NCBI GenBank assembly: GCA_023407575.1
Contig: JAEYLX010000019.1
Coordinates: forward strand, 1-64,000
DNA: 64,000 nt
Direction of reading: 5' to 3'
DNA from: Bacillota bacterium
Lineage (GTDB): Bacteria > Bacillota > Clostridia > Lachnospirales > Lachnospiraceae
How positions within the stretch are numbered: the first letter of the stretch is position 1; every line of letters starts with the position of its first letter. The notes beneath the pieces were generated by a model, which made no database searches, had not been told where the DNA came from, and was given only the letters and a program-made list of their open reading frames with translations. This document shows, piece after piece, positions 36,238 to 45,486 of the stretch. The translations under genes and the position numbers were made by a program.

Positions 36238-38265
36238 CTATGCTTTCTTTTGATTCATCAATTCATTATATGTAATTACAGAACCATTCCTATTTTTATT
36301 AATAACAATGTCACCCTTTACAGAATGTATTGTCGCCCTCTCCACTAAAGGCTTATTTTTAATATACTCTTCCTTTCCGGGACATACCGAGTACAGACCC
36401 AGCGTAGCCAGGATATACCAAGAAGACAGGCTTCCATTATCTTCGTCACCGGGATATCCATTTTCATCACTGGAGAATGCTTCTTTCGCTATCTTTGCAA
36501 CCCAGTAGTCCGTCTTTTCCTGATCACCAGCCATAGCAAACAACCAAGGCAGATGAAAGCTGGGTTGATTGGAGATTGCGCACTGTCCAAAATCATAACA
36601 TGCCATTTCCGTCATTTCATGAATCTCACTGCGGTACTTTCCAACATCATATGTTCTCGGACCGTTGAATAATTCCTCCAGTTTTTCAAGAAGTGCCTGC
36701 TTGCCGCCGTACAACTCCATTAATCCATCAATATCATGATACACACCAAAGGAATTTTGCCAAGGACCGCCCTCGCAGTAATCCCCTCCCCAGGCATATT
36801 GATTGAAGTCTTCCGCCATCCTGCCATAAGTATCCTTCCCTCTCATAAAACCAGTAACAGGATCAAACAAATTCTTATAGTATTTTGATGTTTCATAGTA
36901 CTTTTCTGCCACATCAGCCCTACCAAGCAGTTTAGCAACCTGCGCGATGCAAAAGTCTCCATAGGCATAATCCAGAGTATGATTTACACTTTCTCCATAT
37001 TTATTTCTTGGTATATAGCCATAGGTATGATAATCACTTACACCTTTTCTTCCATTTGGAATATCAACAGCATCCTGTTCTGCATGTTTGAGCATACCTT
37101 CAAAAGCATCTTCAAGGATTTTGCCCTTTATAATTCCCTTCACCGCCGCATCTGCTATTACTCCATCAATCAGCGTTCCAGGCATCGCTCCGATTTCACC
37201 CGGGCATGGCCACTTCGGCAGCCAGCCGCAATCCTTGTAAAAATTCACATATCCCTGCATTATTTCTGCATATTTGTCTGGAAATACAATTGCATACAAC
37301 GGATACACCGTCCGAAAGGTATCCCAAAAGCCATTATCTGTATACAGGAGTCCTTCCCTTACCTTACCGTCGTGGGTACAATAGTGAATGGGCTGATTCT
37401 TACTATCAAACTCATGAAACATATGCGGAAAAATACATGCCCTATATAGACAGGAATAAAAAATCTTCCTCTGCTCTTCATCAGCAGCTTCAATCTCTAT
37501 TTTTCCAAGCAGCTCCTCCCACTCCTGGCTGCCTTCTTGTTGTATCTGTTCAAAGGTTTTGTTCGATAATTCCTGTTCCAGATTAAGCATCGCCTGTTCC
37601 GGGCTGATATAAGAGATTGCCAATTGTATTGCAGCTTCCTCTTTACAGTTTAAAGCGATATTCGCTCCCTCTTCTCCATTGACACTTTCCTCTAATAAAA
37701 AATCACAGTCAAACTTCATAACAAAGTACATGGCGTAATTATTTGCATGGCGATAATTAATTGCCGTTGTACACCCCCGAACAATACGATTAACTTGATC
37801 TACCTCGCAAGCAAATTTATCTTGTACCGGAAACAATCCCAGTCTTGGTTGTTCTTCTGTGGCAAATTTCAATTTAATACTTGCACCTCTATAAGTAGGT
37901 GTAAGTTCCAGGCTGGTTCCGTATCGCAAAAATTCAATAAACATATAGTCCGGTCTTAAGATAGTCTTTTCAGGCATATAACCCGACCACCTATCCCCAG
38001 GCGTCATAAAAGGCTTGCCGCTCTGCGGCATTAATACAAGATTTCCATAATCCCTAATCCACGGACTCGGCTGATGAGTCAGGCGCACCCCTTCAATGCT
38101 TCGATCATCAGGATAATAATACCAGGGGCCACGCTCACTGGAGGTTTGAGGCGCAAATCCTGCCATTGCCCAAGGTCTTTGTGTAAAAGGAAGGGTATTC
38201 CCATTGGAATATCTGGGCGTGGATCTGGTACCCATTTTAACATTAACGAGATCTATCTTTTTCAT
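36238..38265 (-). CDS. GH92 exo-alpha-mannosidase
   Basis: This protein of about 675 residues matches calcium-dependent exo-alpha-mannosidases of family GH92. The N-terminal beta-sandwich begins with GTRSTPRYSNGNTLPF. The helical catalytic domain contains DNGFWDTFRTVYPL near residue 320 and GYPGDEDNGSLSSWYILATL near residue 605, the latter carrying the catalytic acidic residues next to the calcium site. It is shorter than secreted Bacteroides homologues (about 740) and has no signal peptide, so it is intracellular. GH92 enzymes invert configuration and usually attack alpha-1,2- or alpha-1,3-mannosides. The ATG at 38265 is preferred to a TTG six bases upstream, but the ribosome binding site is weak, which suggests coupling to upstream translation. 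Confidence 0.92.
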   Translation of the reverse strand: MKKIDLVNVKMGTRSTPRYSNGNTLPFTQRPWAMAGFAPQTSSERGPWYYYPDDRSIEGVRLTHQPSPWIRDYGNLVLMPQSGKPFMTPGDRWSGYMPEKTILRPDYMFIEFLRYGTSLELTPTYRGASIKLKFATEEQPRLGLFPVQDKFACEVDQVNRIVRGCTTAINYRHANNYAMYFVMKFDCDFLLEESVNGEEGANIALNCKEEAAIQLAISYISPEQAMLNLEQELSNKTFEQIQQEGSQEWEELLGKIEIEAADEEQRKIFYSCLYRACIFPHMFHEFDSKNQPIHYCTHDGKVREGLLYTDNGFWDTFRTVYPLYAIVFPDKYAEIMQGYVNFYKDCGWLPKWPCPGEIGAMPGTLIDGVIADAAVKGIIKGKILEDAFEGMLKHAEQDAVDIPNGRKGVSDYHTYGYIPRNKYGESVNHTLDYAYGDFCIAQVAKLLGRADVAEKYYETSKYYKNLFDPVTGFMRGKDTYGRMAEDFNQYAWGGDYCEGGPWQNSFGVYHDIDGLMELYGGKQALLEKLEELFNGPRTYDVGKYRSEIHEMTEMACYDFGQCAISNQPSFHLPWLFAMAGDQEKTDYWVAKIAKEAFSSDENGYPGDEDNGSLSSWYILATLGLYSVCPGKEEYIKNKPLVERATIHSVKGDIVINKNRNGSVITYNELMNQKKA

Positions 38266-38336
38266 AATCAATCAACACCAATCTATTAAGCTTTTTATTT
38301 AAGTTACTTAGGATGGATCTATATAACAAATGCATC

Positions 38337-39353
38337 TTAACACCAGGTTGCAATCGTTGGTCTTTTTAACAAAGGCCAATTTGTTTTTTCAGAGATAAAC
38401 GCGGCAAGTTCGGCACCCATTCGAAAATGCGTCTGCGTACTTGGATGGAAGCCACCGCCCCAACCTTCAACCTCCGGATGAATCAATCCCAAATCAACAC
38501 AATAAATCTTATCGTTACCTTTTTTTACAAACTCCGATACCACTCTTTCCACGCTTGCAATATAGTTATTATTCATCGTTCCAACACAGCAAAATATGTA
38601 AGTATCAGGATACTTCTTTAAAATCTCATTTAAAAAATCAATATAAGCAGCTATGTATTTTTCATCGTCAATCGGATTTGAATAATCATTTTGACCTAAA
38701 TTAATAACAACTCCGTTCGCTATATACTTCGAAAAATCCCAGGGAACAGAACCTTTTCCAAGAGTATCATAAAAATGAGGCGGTAATCCATTGATATTAC
38801 CCATAGCATCCTGGAGCATTCCAATTCCAGATATAGCCAAGGTGTGATATTCAGCATTAAGTAATCGGGCACTAATTCCCACATAGGACATATATCCATC
38901 GTCCAGATGTGGTGCATCTCTTAACACATGTGGATGCCCGTTGCCGCAGCCATTCGTGATAGAATCTCCATAGTATTCTAACTTTAACTCTTTTGGTGCA
39001 GGAGCAGACAGAAATTCCCCTCCCTTTGGAAGAGTGAAGCCATGAAATTTAATATCTCCATATAAAATTTCCGTACGTTTATGTATTTCCAAAGTATGTA
39101 TCCCATCGTCCACTCCATCGTCAATTACATATTCGTGAATACCTTTATGAAGCGGTATCCAGTTGCGGGCTATCCCATCCAGTACGATTTCAACATGACC
39201 ATTGCCGTCGGAATCTTCTGCAATCATATTAATTTGATTTCCCCTAAACCGTATAAATACCGCGCTATTCACCCAACCACATTTTGGCACAGATGGATCA
39301 CTTAAATCAAAGCGTCCCATAAACCTTGCATGTTTTACAAAGTCAAAACTCAT
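38337..39353 (-). CDS. SGNH-fold carbohydrate esterase, CE2-like (cytoplasmic)
   Basis: This 338-residue protein has a jelly-roll N-terminal half (about 1-110) and a C-terminal SGNH hydrolase domain. The nucleophile serine is in YYGDSITNGCG, the oxyanion asparagine in NLGQNDYSNP, and the catalytic histidine in GGFHPSTQTH. This order is that of CE2 deacetylases, which remove 6-O-acetyl groups from xylo- and manno-saccharides. With no signal peptide it would deacetylate imported oligosaccharides so that the mannosidases can act. The ATG at 39353 has AAAGGGGG eight bases upstream; the in-frame TTG before it is too close. It is first gene of the operon with GH92 and GH38. Confidence 0.88.
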   Translation of the reverse strand: MSFDFVKHARFMGRFDLSDPSVPKCGWVNSAVFIRFRGNQINMIAEDSDGNGHVEIVLDGIARNWIPLHKGIHEYVIDDGVDDGIHTLEIHKRTEILYGDIKFHGFTLPKGGEFLSAPAPKELKLEYYGDSITNGCGNGHPHVLRDAPHLDDGYMSYVGISARLLNAEYHTLAISGIGMLQDAMGNINGLPPHFYDTLGKGSVPWDFSKYIANGVVINLGQNDYSNPIDDEKYIAAYIDFLNEILKKYPDTYIFCCVGTMNNNYIASVERVVSEFVKKGNDKIYCVDLGLIHPEVEGWGGGFHPSTQTHFRMGAELAAFISEKTNWPLLKRPTIATWC

Positions 39354-39794
39354 CAAAGTATCCCCCTTTATATCATTATTAACGCATATATATTAGTTCT
39401 TAATTAATTATAATATATTTTTATTATATTATTAGTATACTTTTTTATATATAACACCATACAACGATCTTTGTCAACACTTATATTAATTGTAAAATTC
39501 ATTACTTATTTTGTAATACATTACCTGTGTCATCCATATGATGTTAAAATTACCTCGCAACATCATAATTAAAATTCATTATTATAAAGTTTTTATGAAA
39601 CAAAAAAAATTATCTTGATTTTCATAAAAATTAATGTATACTTTAATTATTACTGCTGTTTTTGATATAATTAGTAAGATGGCAAGATTACATAAAACAT
39701 TTTATTCCATTAAAATCAAAGCAATTATCTTTTAAATGATATTAATATAAATGCATTATTTTTGTTTTAAATAGTAGATAAAAGGAGATTATGA
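39354..39794. promoter_or_regulatory. divergent promoter region between esterase operon and second regulator
   Basis: This AT-rich region holds leftward and rightward promoters. TTAATGTATACTTTAA at 39631-39646 is nearly palindromic and includes the ATACTTTA motif (39638-39645), about 150 bp before the regulator start. A near match, ATACTTTT, lies at 39436-39443. TTAACGCATATA at 39379-39390 is shared with the importer operon leader. No coding sequence is evident. Confidence 0.55.
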
Positions 39795-40859
39795 ATGAGT
39801 AAAAGCCTAAAATACTCGGTTGTTAAGCAATCAATTATGGATAAAATCCAGAGTGGTGAACTGAAGCCAAACGATAAGCTACCAAGCGAAGAAGAGTATT
39901 CCGAGATGTTTCATGTAAGTGGAATAACAATTCGTAAAGCCTTGTCTGAATTAGCAAATGAAGGTTATATTAAACGAACCAAAAGAAAAGGTACTTTCGT
40001 AAACGACCCCGTTTCAGAAGAATCCGCAAGCAAATTATTTGCTCTGGTGCTCTCTGCAGAAGACTACTTTGATGTATCCTATATGAAAATAATAAAGGGT
40101 GCACAAAGCATGGCTGCGGAATATAACTATTCTCTCATCGTTGAATGGACAAGCAATAATTTAACCCAGGAAGCCGAGACAATTAAAAAGATGTTGGACA
40201 GAAACATCGACGGGTTTATTATTTATCCCTATGACCCGATAAAAAGCAAAAGCAATTACATGTTAATTGAACAAAAGAATATCCCCTATGTTTTGCTGGA
40301 TCGTTATAACGTCAATCACCCTTGTTATTTTGCAGGCTGTTGCAATTATGATGGCGCCGTTCTGGCAACTAACGAGTTGCTGCAATTAAAACACACTAAA
40401 ATAAAATTTGCCGGATATCACTTTTTTCTTAATTCAGAACAAGAACGTTATGATGGTTATTGCAGTGCAATGAGACAAGCAGGACTTGAAGTAACTAAGG
40501 ATAATTTCTTAGTTAATATTGACTACGATTTACTAAAAAAACAAATACTCGACCGTGATATCACTGCTCTCTTCTGTTGTAACGACAGGTTAGCAATTAA
40601 AATAATCCAAAACCTAACTGAACGCAGCGTTCGTATCCCACAAGATGTTTCCATTATCGGTTTTGATGATTGGGATTCAGCACACAATACCTCTATTGGT
40701 TTAACCACTGTAAGGCAGAATTTTAATGAAATCGGAGCGAATGCAACCCATTTATTAATGAGCGCAATTCAAGGGAAAGTTCAAGGCAATAATACCAAGC
40801 TTCTATCCGGTGTATCACTAATCATTCGTGACTCCATTGGTACTAATCCTTATGCATAG
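39795..40859 (+). CDS. GntR-family regulator with LacI-type sugar-binding domain (second copy)
   Basis: This 354-residue regulator shares the architecture of the one at 1942. The GntR winged helix (about 1-70) contains LPSEEEYSEMFHVSGITIRK and GYIKRTKRKGTFVND. The LacI-type domain (about 80-354) contains YPYDPIKSKS, FCCNDRLAIKII and IIGFDDWDSAHNTS. GGAG precedes the ATG. It lies between the glycosidase operon and the kinase-isomerase genes, so it is the best candidate regulator for the mannoside regulon. The ATACTTTA motif in its own promoter suggests self-regulation. The sequence does not show which sugar it binds. Confidence 0.93.
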   Translation: MSKSLKYSVVKQSIMDKIQSGELKPNDKLPSEEEYSEMFHVSGITIRKALSELANEGYIKRTKRKGTFVNDPVSEESASKLFALVLSAEDYFDVSYMKIIKGAQSMAAEYNYSLIVEWTSNNLTQEAETIKKMLDRNIDGFIIYPYDPIKSKSNYMLIEQKNIPYVLLDRYNVNHPCYFAGCCNYDGAVLATNELLQLKHTKIKFAGYHFFLNSEQERYDGYCSAMRQAGLEVTKDNFLVNIDYDLLKKQILDRDITALFCCNDRLAIKIIQNLTERSVRIPQDVSIIGFDDWDSAHNTSIGLTTVRQNFNEIGANATHLLMSAIQGKVQGNNTKLLSGVSLIIRDSIGTNPYA

Positions 40860-40922
40860 CCATGTATTCCAAGAGAACGCAGCGGTATAACTAGTTAAAT
40901 TAAACTACATTCACTTTTTATA

Positions 40923-40975
40923 AAAAACCTAGGAGATAAGTTGATTTTACAACTTATCTCCTAGGTTTTTCAGTT
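40923..40975. terminator. bidirectional terminator between convergent regulator and ABC exporter genes
   Basis: A perfect 21-bp stem (40923-40943 against 40950-40970) encloses a six-base loop. The arm sequence starts AAAAACCTAGGAGATAAG, so the RNA ends in U-rich sequence in both directions. It serves both convergent genes. Confidence 0.92.
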
Positions 40976-41029
40976 CATGACAAGCGAAACAGCTTGTCGT
41001 TTCATTTTATTTTACACATTCCATTCCAC

Positions 41030-42805
41030 TTACGACTGCAAAACCTTCATTCGGTAAAACTCACCCTTTAGGGCCATCAACTCTTCGTAGGTACCAAATT
41101 CTGTGCACATACCATCACGGACTACACATATTTTATCCGCTTTTCGAATGGTAGAAAGGCGATGCGCTACAATAAAAGTCGTCCTGCCCTTGATTAGATT
41201 ATCCAGGGCATCCAGTATCAGCTTTTCAGAAACACTATCCAAAGCAGAGGTAGCTTCATCAAAAATAATAACTTTAGGATCACGTATGATTGCTCGAGCA
41301 ATAGAAATCCTCTGCCTTTGTCCACCGGACAATTTATTACCATGCTCACCAATCAACGTATCCAAACCGTCTGGCAGGCTGGTAATCAAATCGGTTAAGT
41401 TAGCCGCTTTAACTGCTTCTGCCAATTGCGTATGGTCAACGGTTGGCAGTCCATATGTTATGTTATCACGAATAGAGCCCGAGAATAGGATTGTATTTTG
41501 TGGTACCACCGCTATATGTTTTCGATAACTTCTAAGGTTAATTTCCTTTAGATCCAATCCATCAACCAATAAAACTCCTTGTGTTGGCTCGATAAATCCT
41601 ATTAGCAGATTTAATGCCGTAGATTTTCCAGCACCGGATTCACCAACTAATGCAATGGTTTCACCAGCTTTCACTTTTAAATCCAGACCATCTAACACTT
41701 TATTCACAGAATTATTATACTGAAACTCAACACCTTTAAATTCAAAATTACCCTCTAAATTTTCTATCTTTCGTTTCCCCCGATTATCCTCCACATCATG
41801 CGCATTTAAAACCTCTCCTATACTGGAAACAGACTCCAGCCCCTTTGCCATAGTAGGCATTAACGTAATCAAGGACGACACCTGGGCAATAATTGTTGTA
41901 AAATAACTCTGGTAAAGAACGATATCTCCTGCCTGTATATTACTCTTCATAGCCAATATGCCAGTAAACACTAAACATCCTACCTGAAATGCCTGAAAAA
42001 CTGCCCAGCTTACAGATCCGAAATTTGCCTGTATAATATCTAAGCGATACCCTTCTTCTGCCACATTTCTCACTTGGGCTTGCATTCTCTGTACTTCTAA
42101 TTTTTCCAGGGCATGGGCTCTGGTAACCGGTATCATCTCCTCCATCTCCATAATTTTGGCAGAGGTTGCCTCTACTTCTTTTCTAAATCGATGGTTTTGA
42201 TTTTTGATTTTATTCCGAAACATAACAATGGTTAAAGCTGCTACCGGTATCGTAAGCAGAAAAAACACAAATACAACCTTGTTCTTGAAAGCAGTTATCC
42301 CCAGAGCTACCACTATGTTAATCAGTACATTTAACAATCCAACAAACAACTGGGAAGACAAAGCTTCTACCGCTTCCACATCGCGCATTACCTTTGACTG
42401 AATGCGGCCCGACTGCACATCCTTGTGATAAGATATGGAAAGCTGCTGTAACTTTCTAACCAAGGCGCTTCGCAGTCCCGCTTCTACAAATCGTATTACC
42501 CTGCTCCCGAAACGAACATGCAAATAATTCATAGGTACATTGAGTAACAACAACGTCATGATTACTGCCGAATTCAAGAAGATAGTATTTAAAGCGTTTC
42601 TCTCTTGATATGTAATACAATTTATAATGTTGGCAACTATAATAGGCATAACCCAGGAAGGACTATGTTTAATTACATAAAAAAAGGCTGACATTATAAA
42701 CTTAAAATAATTTCCTTTATACATCGCAAATAAGGTTTTTAATGGACGATCTTTATTACTCTCATAACTATCTAATATTACATCCTCTGTTTGTAGTGGT
42801 TTCAT
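41030..42805 (-). CDS. ABC exporter (fused membrane and ATPase domains)
   Basis: This protein of about 591 residues is a half-transporter that would dimerise. Residues about 30-320 form a six-helix type 1 exporter domain, and about 345-590 form the ATPase. The ATPase has Walker A GESGAGKST, signature LSGGQRQRIS, Walker B VIIFDEATSALD and switch histidine in VAHRLST, all intact. The ATG at 42805 has AGGGG seven bases upstream; an in-frame start 39 bases earlier lacks a site. It is not an importer ATPase and does not supply the sugar permeases here. The substrate is unknown. Its place inside a sugar locus between a regulator and the kinase-isomerase genes is notable. Confidence 0.93.
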   Translation of the reverse strand: MKPLQTEDVILDSYESNKDRPLKTLFAMYKGNYFKFIMSAFFYVIKHSPSWVMPIIVANIINCITYQERNALNTIFLNSAVIMTLLLLNVPMNYLHVRFGSRVIRFVEAGLRSALVRKLQQLSISYHKDVQSGRIQSKVMRDVEAVEALSSQLFVGLLNVLINIVVALGITAFKNKVVFVFFLLTIPVAALTIVMFRNKIKNQNHRFRKEVEATSAKIMEMEEMIPVTRAHALEKLEVQRMQAQVRNVAEEGYRLDIIQANFGSVSWAVFQAFQVGCLVFTGILAMKSNIQAGDIVLYQSYFTTIIAQVSSLITLMPTMAKGLESVSSIGEVLNAHDVEDNRGKRKIENLEGNFEFKGVEFQYNNSVNKVLDGLDLKVKAGETIALVGESGAGKSTALNLLIGFIEPTQGVLLVDGLDLKEINLRSYRKHIAVVPQNTILFSGSIRDNITYGLPTVDHTQLAEAVKAANLTDLITSLPDGLDTLIGEHGNKLSGGQRQRISIARAIIRDPKVIIFDEATSALDSVSEKLILDALDNLIKGRTTFIVAHRLSTIRKADKICVVRDGMCTEFGTYEELMALKGEFYRMKVLQS

Positions 42806-43340
42806 TGTTATTCCCCTATCCCTTTCCTGCTCTTCCATTTTCATTATAGGACATTATAATTGCACATATTAATATCTTAATAATTTAATGTATGTTTTTT
42901 ATTTTATATTAGTATATTTTTACTCGCCTATTTTATTTTATTTGTAATGACCTGTCAATAACCAGTTACAGCTAAAATTTTAAAACTATAATAGCATAAA
43001 ATCAGCTTAACAAGCCTATTGCAATTATATTTTCTAATTTTTCCTCCGAACTTTTATCGACTTTAAATTTTTTGTCCTATAAACTTTTCATTTCATTTTA
43101 AAATATTATCTTAATTTATTATTTTTATGTTGCAATTTTATTTACGTAATTTTATAATACAATATATTATTACATTATTTATTTCGAATTTTATTATATT
43201 ATATTGTATACTTTATTTATCATCAACTTTACATCAGATACTTGCCAGAAATCACAATCCTAACTTAAACTGCATAATACCAAAGTCTGGTTACAAGAAC
43301 CAGCTAACTACAAATTATAACCCTGATAAAGGAGGTTCCT
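42806..43340. promoter_or_regulatory. AT-rich divergent promoter region upstream of the kinase-isomerase genes
   Basis: This 535-bp region is very AT-rich with no credible gene. GTATACTTTATTTA at 43206-43219, with the ATACTTTA core at 43208-43215, lies about 130 bp upstream of the kinase start. On the left side TTTAATGTATG near 42890 is a weaker relative of the same motif. Confidence 0.5.
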
Positions 43341-44219
43341 ATGATAATCGGAGCTTTAGAAGCCGGTGGAACTAAAATGATCTGTGCCATCGGTGATGAG
43401 AACGGAACTATTTACGAGAGACAGTCCATCCCTACAGATAGCCCGGCAATTACTATCCCTAAGATTATTGACTATTTTAAGGACAGAAAAATTAACGCCT
43501 TAGGAATTGGATGCTTTGGTCCAATTGATGTTAATCTGAATTCTTCAACGTATGGACATATCACCACGACCCCCAAAATTGCATGGCGGGATTATGATAT
43601 TGTCGGCAATATAAAGAAAGCATTAGAGATACCAATCGGCTTCGACACGGACGTAAATGGTTCCGTACTAGGCGAAGTAACCTTCGGTTGTGCGAAAGGA
43701 TTGGAGTCGGCTGTCTATATAACGATTGGAACTGGTGTCGGAGTTGGTGTATATCTAAATGGCGAATTATTACATGGAATGCTGCATCCCGAAGCAGGCC
43801 ATATCCTACTACGAGTTCATGAGAACGATACCTACACAGGAAAATGCCCTTATCATCATAATTGTCTGGAAGGATTAGCTGCTGGTCCTGCGATCGAGGC
43901 GCGATGGGGTGCCCCGGCTAATTCACTAAAGTACAGTCATCAGGTCTGGGAATTAGAGGCATATTATATCGCTCAGGCTATTACGAATTATATCTATACC
44001 TATTCTCCTCAAAAAATTATATTAGGCGGAGGAGTAATGCATCAAGAGCAGCTATTTCCGCTGATACGAAATTCTGTAAAAGAATTAAATGCAAATTACA
44101 TCCATACAAAAGAGTTACAAGCACTTGATACCTACATTGTCCCTGCCAGTCTTGAGGACAATCAAGGGATTATTGGAGCTTTAGAACTTGGTAAAAGAGC
44201 TTTTTTATCTCATAATTAA
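43341..44219 (+). CDS. ROK-family sugar kinase (fructokinase/mannokinase-like)
   Basis: This 292-residue enzyme should phosphorylate a hexose at C6 with ATP. The N-terminal phosphate loop is GALEAGGTKMICAIG. The catalytic aspartate is D104 in FDTDVNGSVLGE, and GIGTGVGVGVYLNGELLHG follows. The zinc site is formed by GHILLR (histidine) and CPYHHNCLEG (cysteines), typical of ROK fructokinases, some of which accept mannose. AAAGGAGG precedes the ATG. It lies 30 bp from the mannose-6-phosphate isomerase gene, so its likely job here is to phosphorylate mannose released by the mannosidases. Fructose is the main alternative. Confidence 0.92.
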   Translation: MIIGALEAGGTKMICAIGDENGTIYERQSIPTDSPAITIPKIIDYFKDRKINALGIGCFGPIDVNLNSSTYGHITTTPKIAWRDYDIVGNIKKALEIPIGFDTDVNGSVLGEVTFGCAKGLESAVYITIGTGVGVGVYLNGELLHGMLHPEAGHILLRVHENDTYTGKCPYHHNCLEGLAAGPAIEARWGAPANSLKYSHQVWELEAYYIAQAITNYIYTYSPQKIILGGGVMHQEQLFPLIRNSVKELNANYIHTKELQALDTYIVPASLEDNQGIIGALELGKRAFLSHN

Positions 44220-44249
44220 TTATTTTATTAAATAGGAGGATTTATAAAT

Positions 44250-45182
44250 TTGAACAATATTATTTTCTTGGAGCCCGTGTTCAAATCAATGATCTGGGGT
44301 GGCAGCAAACTAAAAACAGAATTTGGATATGAGCTAACCAATGACCATATCGGAGAATGCTGGGTCATCAGTGCTCATAAAAACGGTGACAACAGAATAA
44401 AATACGGCAAATATCAAGGAAAAACTCTAAGCTGGTTATGGGACAATCATAGAGAACTCTTTGGCATGGCCAGTGGTGAGATATTCCCTCTCCTAACCAA
44501 AATAATTGATGCAAAAGCAGACTTAAGCATTCAAGTTCACCCTGACAACTCCTATGCCAAAGTAAATGAAAATGGGTCCATGGGAAAAACCGAGTGCTGG
44601 TACATATTAGATTGTAATCCCAATGGAGAAATCGTAATCGGACATAACGCAAGGGACAAAAAAGAGTTAAGTGAAATGATTCATAACCATCGTTTCAAGG
44701 AACTTATTCATACCCAAGCTATTAAAAAAGGTGATTTTTTTCAAATAGAGCCGGGAACAGTGCATGCAATTAAAGCCGGAACATTAATCTTAGAGATACA
44801 ACAAAACAGTGATGTTACCTATCGTTTGTATGATTACGACAGATTGGAAAATGGCAGGCCCAGACAACTTCATATAGATAAAAGTATCGATGTGATACGA
44901 TGTCCGAATACCGAATTTAAGGTTGATCGTGTATATTCTAATTATGCTGAGTATGATACCGAACTATTGATTCACAGTGATTTATACACCGTCCAGAGAG
45001 TTGCGCTTCACGGACAACAGGATTTTATACAGACTCATAAGTTTTTAAATTGCACTGTAATAAAAGGTAGTGGAGAAATTGACGGCATTCCAATAAAGAA
45101 GGGTGATAATTTTATTCTTCCATATGACTATGGTACGTATCAATTAAAAGGAAATATGGAACTTGTTACTTCTTATATATAA
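44250..45182 (+). CDS. manA: mannose-6-phosphate isomerase, class I
   Basis: This 310-residue zinc enzyme interconverts mannose-6-phosphate and fructose-6-phosphate. The metal ligands are visible: Q95 and H97 in IQVHPDN, E115 in KTECWYIL, and a later histidine in EPGTVHAIKAG near 173. The first residues, FLEPVFKSMIWGG, match the short Firmicute class I form. It starts with TTG at 44250, ten bases after AGGAGG; no ATG is nearby. With the kinase just upstream it links mannosidase products to glycolysis. A 14-bp repeat array follows its stop codon. Confidence 0.95.
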   Translation: MNNIIFLEPVFKSMIWGGSKLKTEFGYELTNDHIGECWVISAHKNGDNRIKYGKYQGKTLSWLWDNHRELFGMASGEIFPLLTKIIDAKADLSIQVHPDNSYAKVNENGSMGKTECWYILDCNPNGEIVIGHNARDKKELSEMIHNHRFKELIHTQAIKKGDFFQIEPGTVHAIKAGTLILEIQQNSDVTYRLYDYDRLENGRPRQLHIDKSIDVIRCPNTEFKVDRVYSNYAEYDTELLIHSDLYTVQRVALHGQQDFIQTHKFLNCTVIKGSGEIDGIPIKKGDNFILPYDYGTYQLKGNMELVTSYI

Positions 45183-45204
45183 TTTTATTTAAAATCTAAA
45201 TTAT

Positions 45205-45414
45205 TTGCATTAAATTATTTGCACTAAATTTCTTGCATTAAATTACTTGCACTAAATTTCTTGCACTAAATTTCTTGCACTAAATTACTTGCACTAAATT
45301 ATTTGCACTAAATTACTTGCACTAAATTTCTTGCACTAAATTACTTGCACTAAATTACTTGCATTAAATTACTTGCATTAAATTACTATGCATTAAATTA
45401 CTATGCAAAATTAT
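45205..45414. repeat. tandem array of about 14 copies of a 14-bp repeat
   Basis: The unit is TTGCACTAAATTAC with variants at position 6 (C or T) and positions 13-14 (AC, TC or AT). Thirteen units run without gaps from 45205 to 45386, followed by two degenerate units (TATGCATTAAATTAC and TATGCAAAATTAT). The array lies between the isomerase stop and the esterase lipoprotein gene. The unit is not a multiple of three and no long frame crosses it. It has no CRISPR-like spacer structure. Confidence 0.93.
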
Positions 45415-45486
45415 TTATAACCTTTTTTGACACATGTATGAAATGAACTCCATAGCAAAAACATATTTTGAAAGGGCGATATTATT

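Noticed and set aside
41030..42805. ABC protein as the missing ATPase of the sugar importers
   Set aside because: It carries its own six-helix exporter domain and lacks the C-terminal regulatory domain of MalK/MsmX proteins.
45205..45414. Possible CRISPR array
   Set aside because: Units are 14 bp with no spacers and no cas genes are nearby, so it is a simple tandem repeat.
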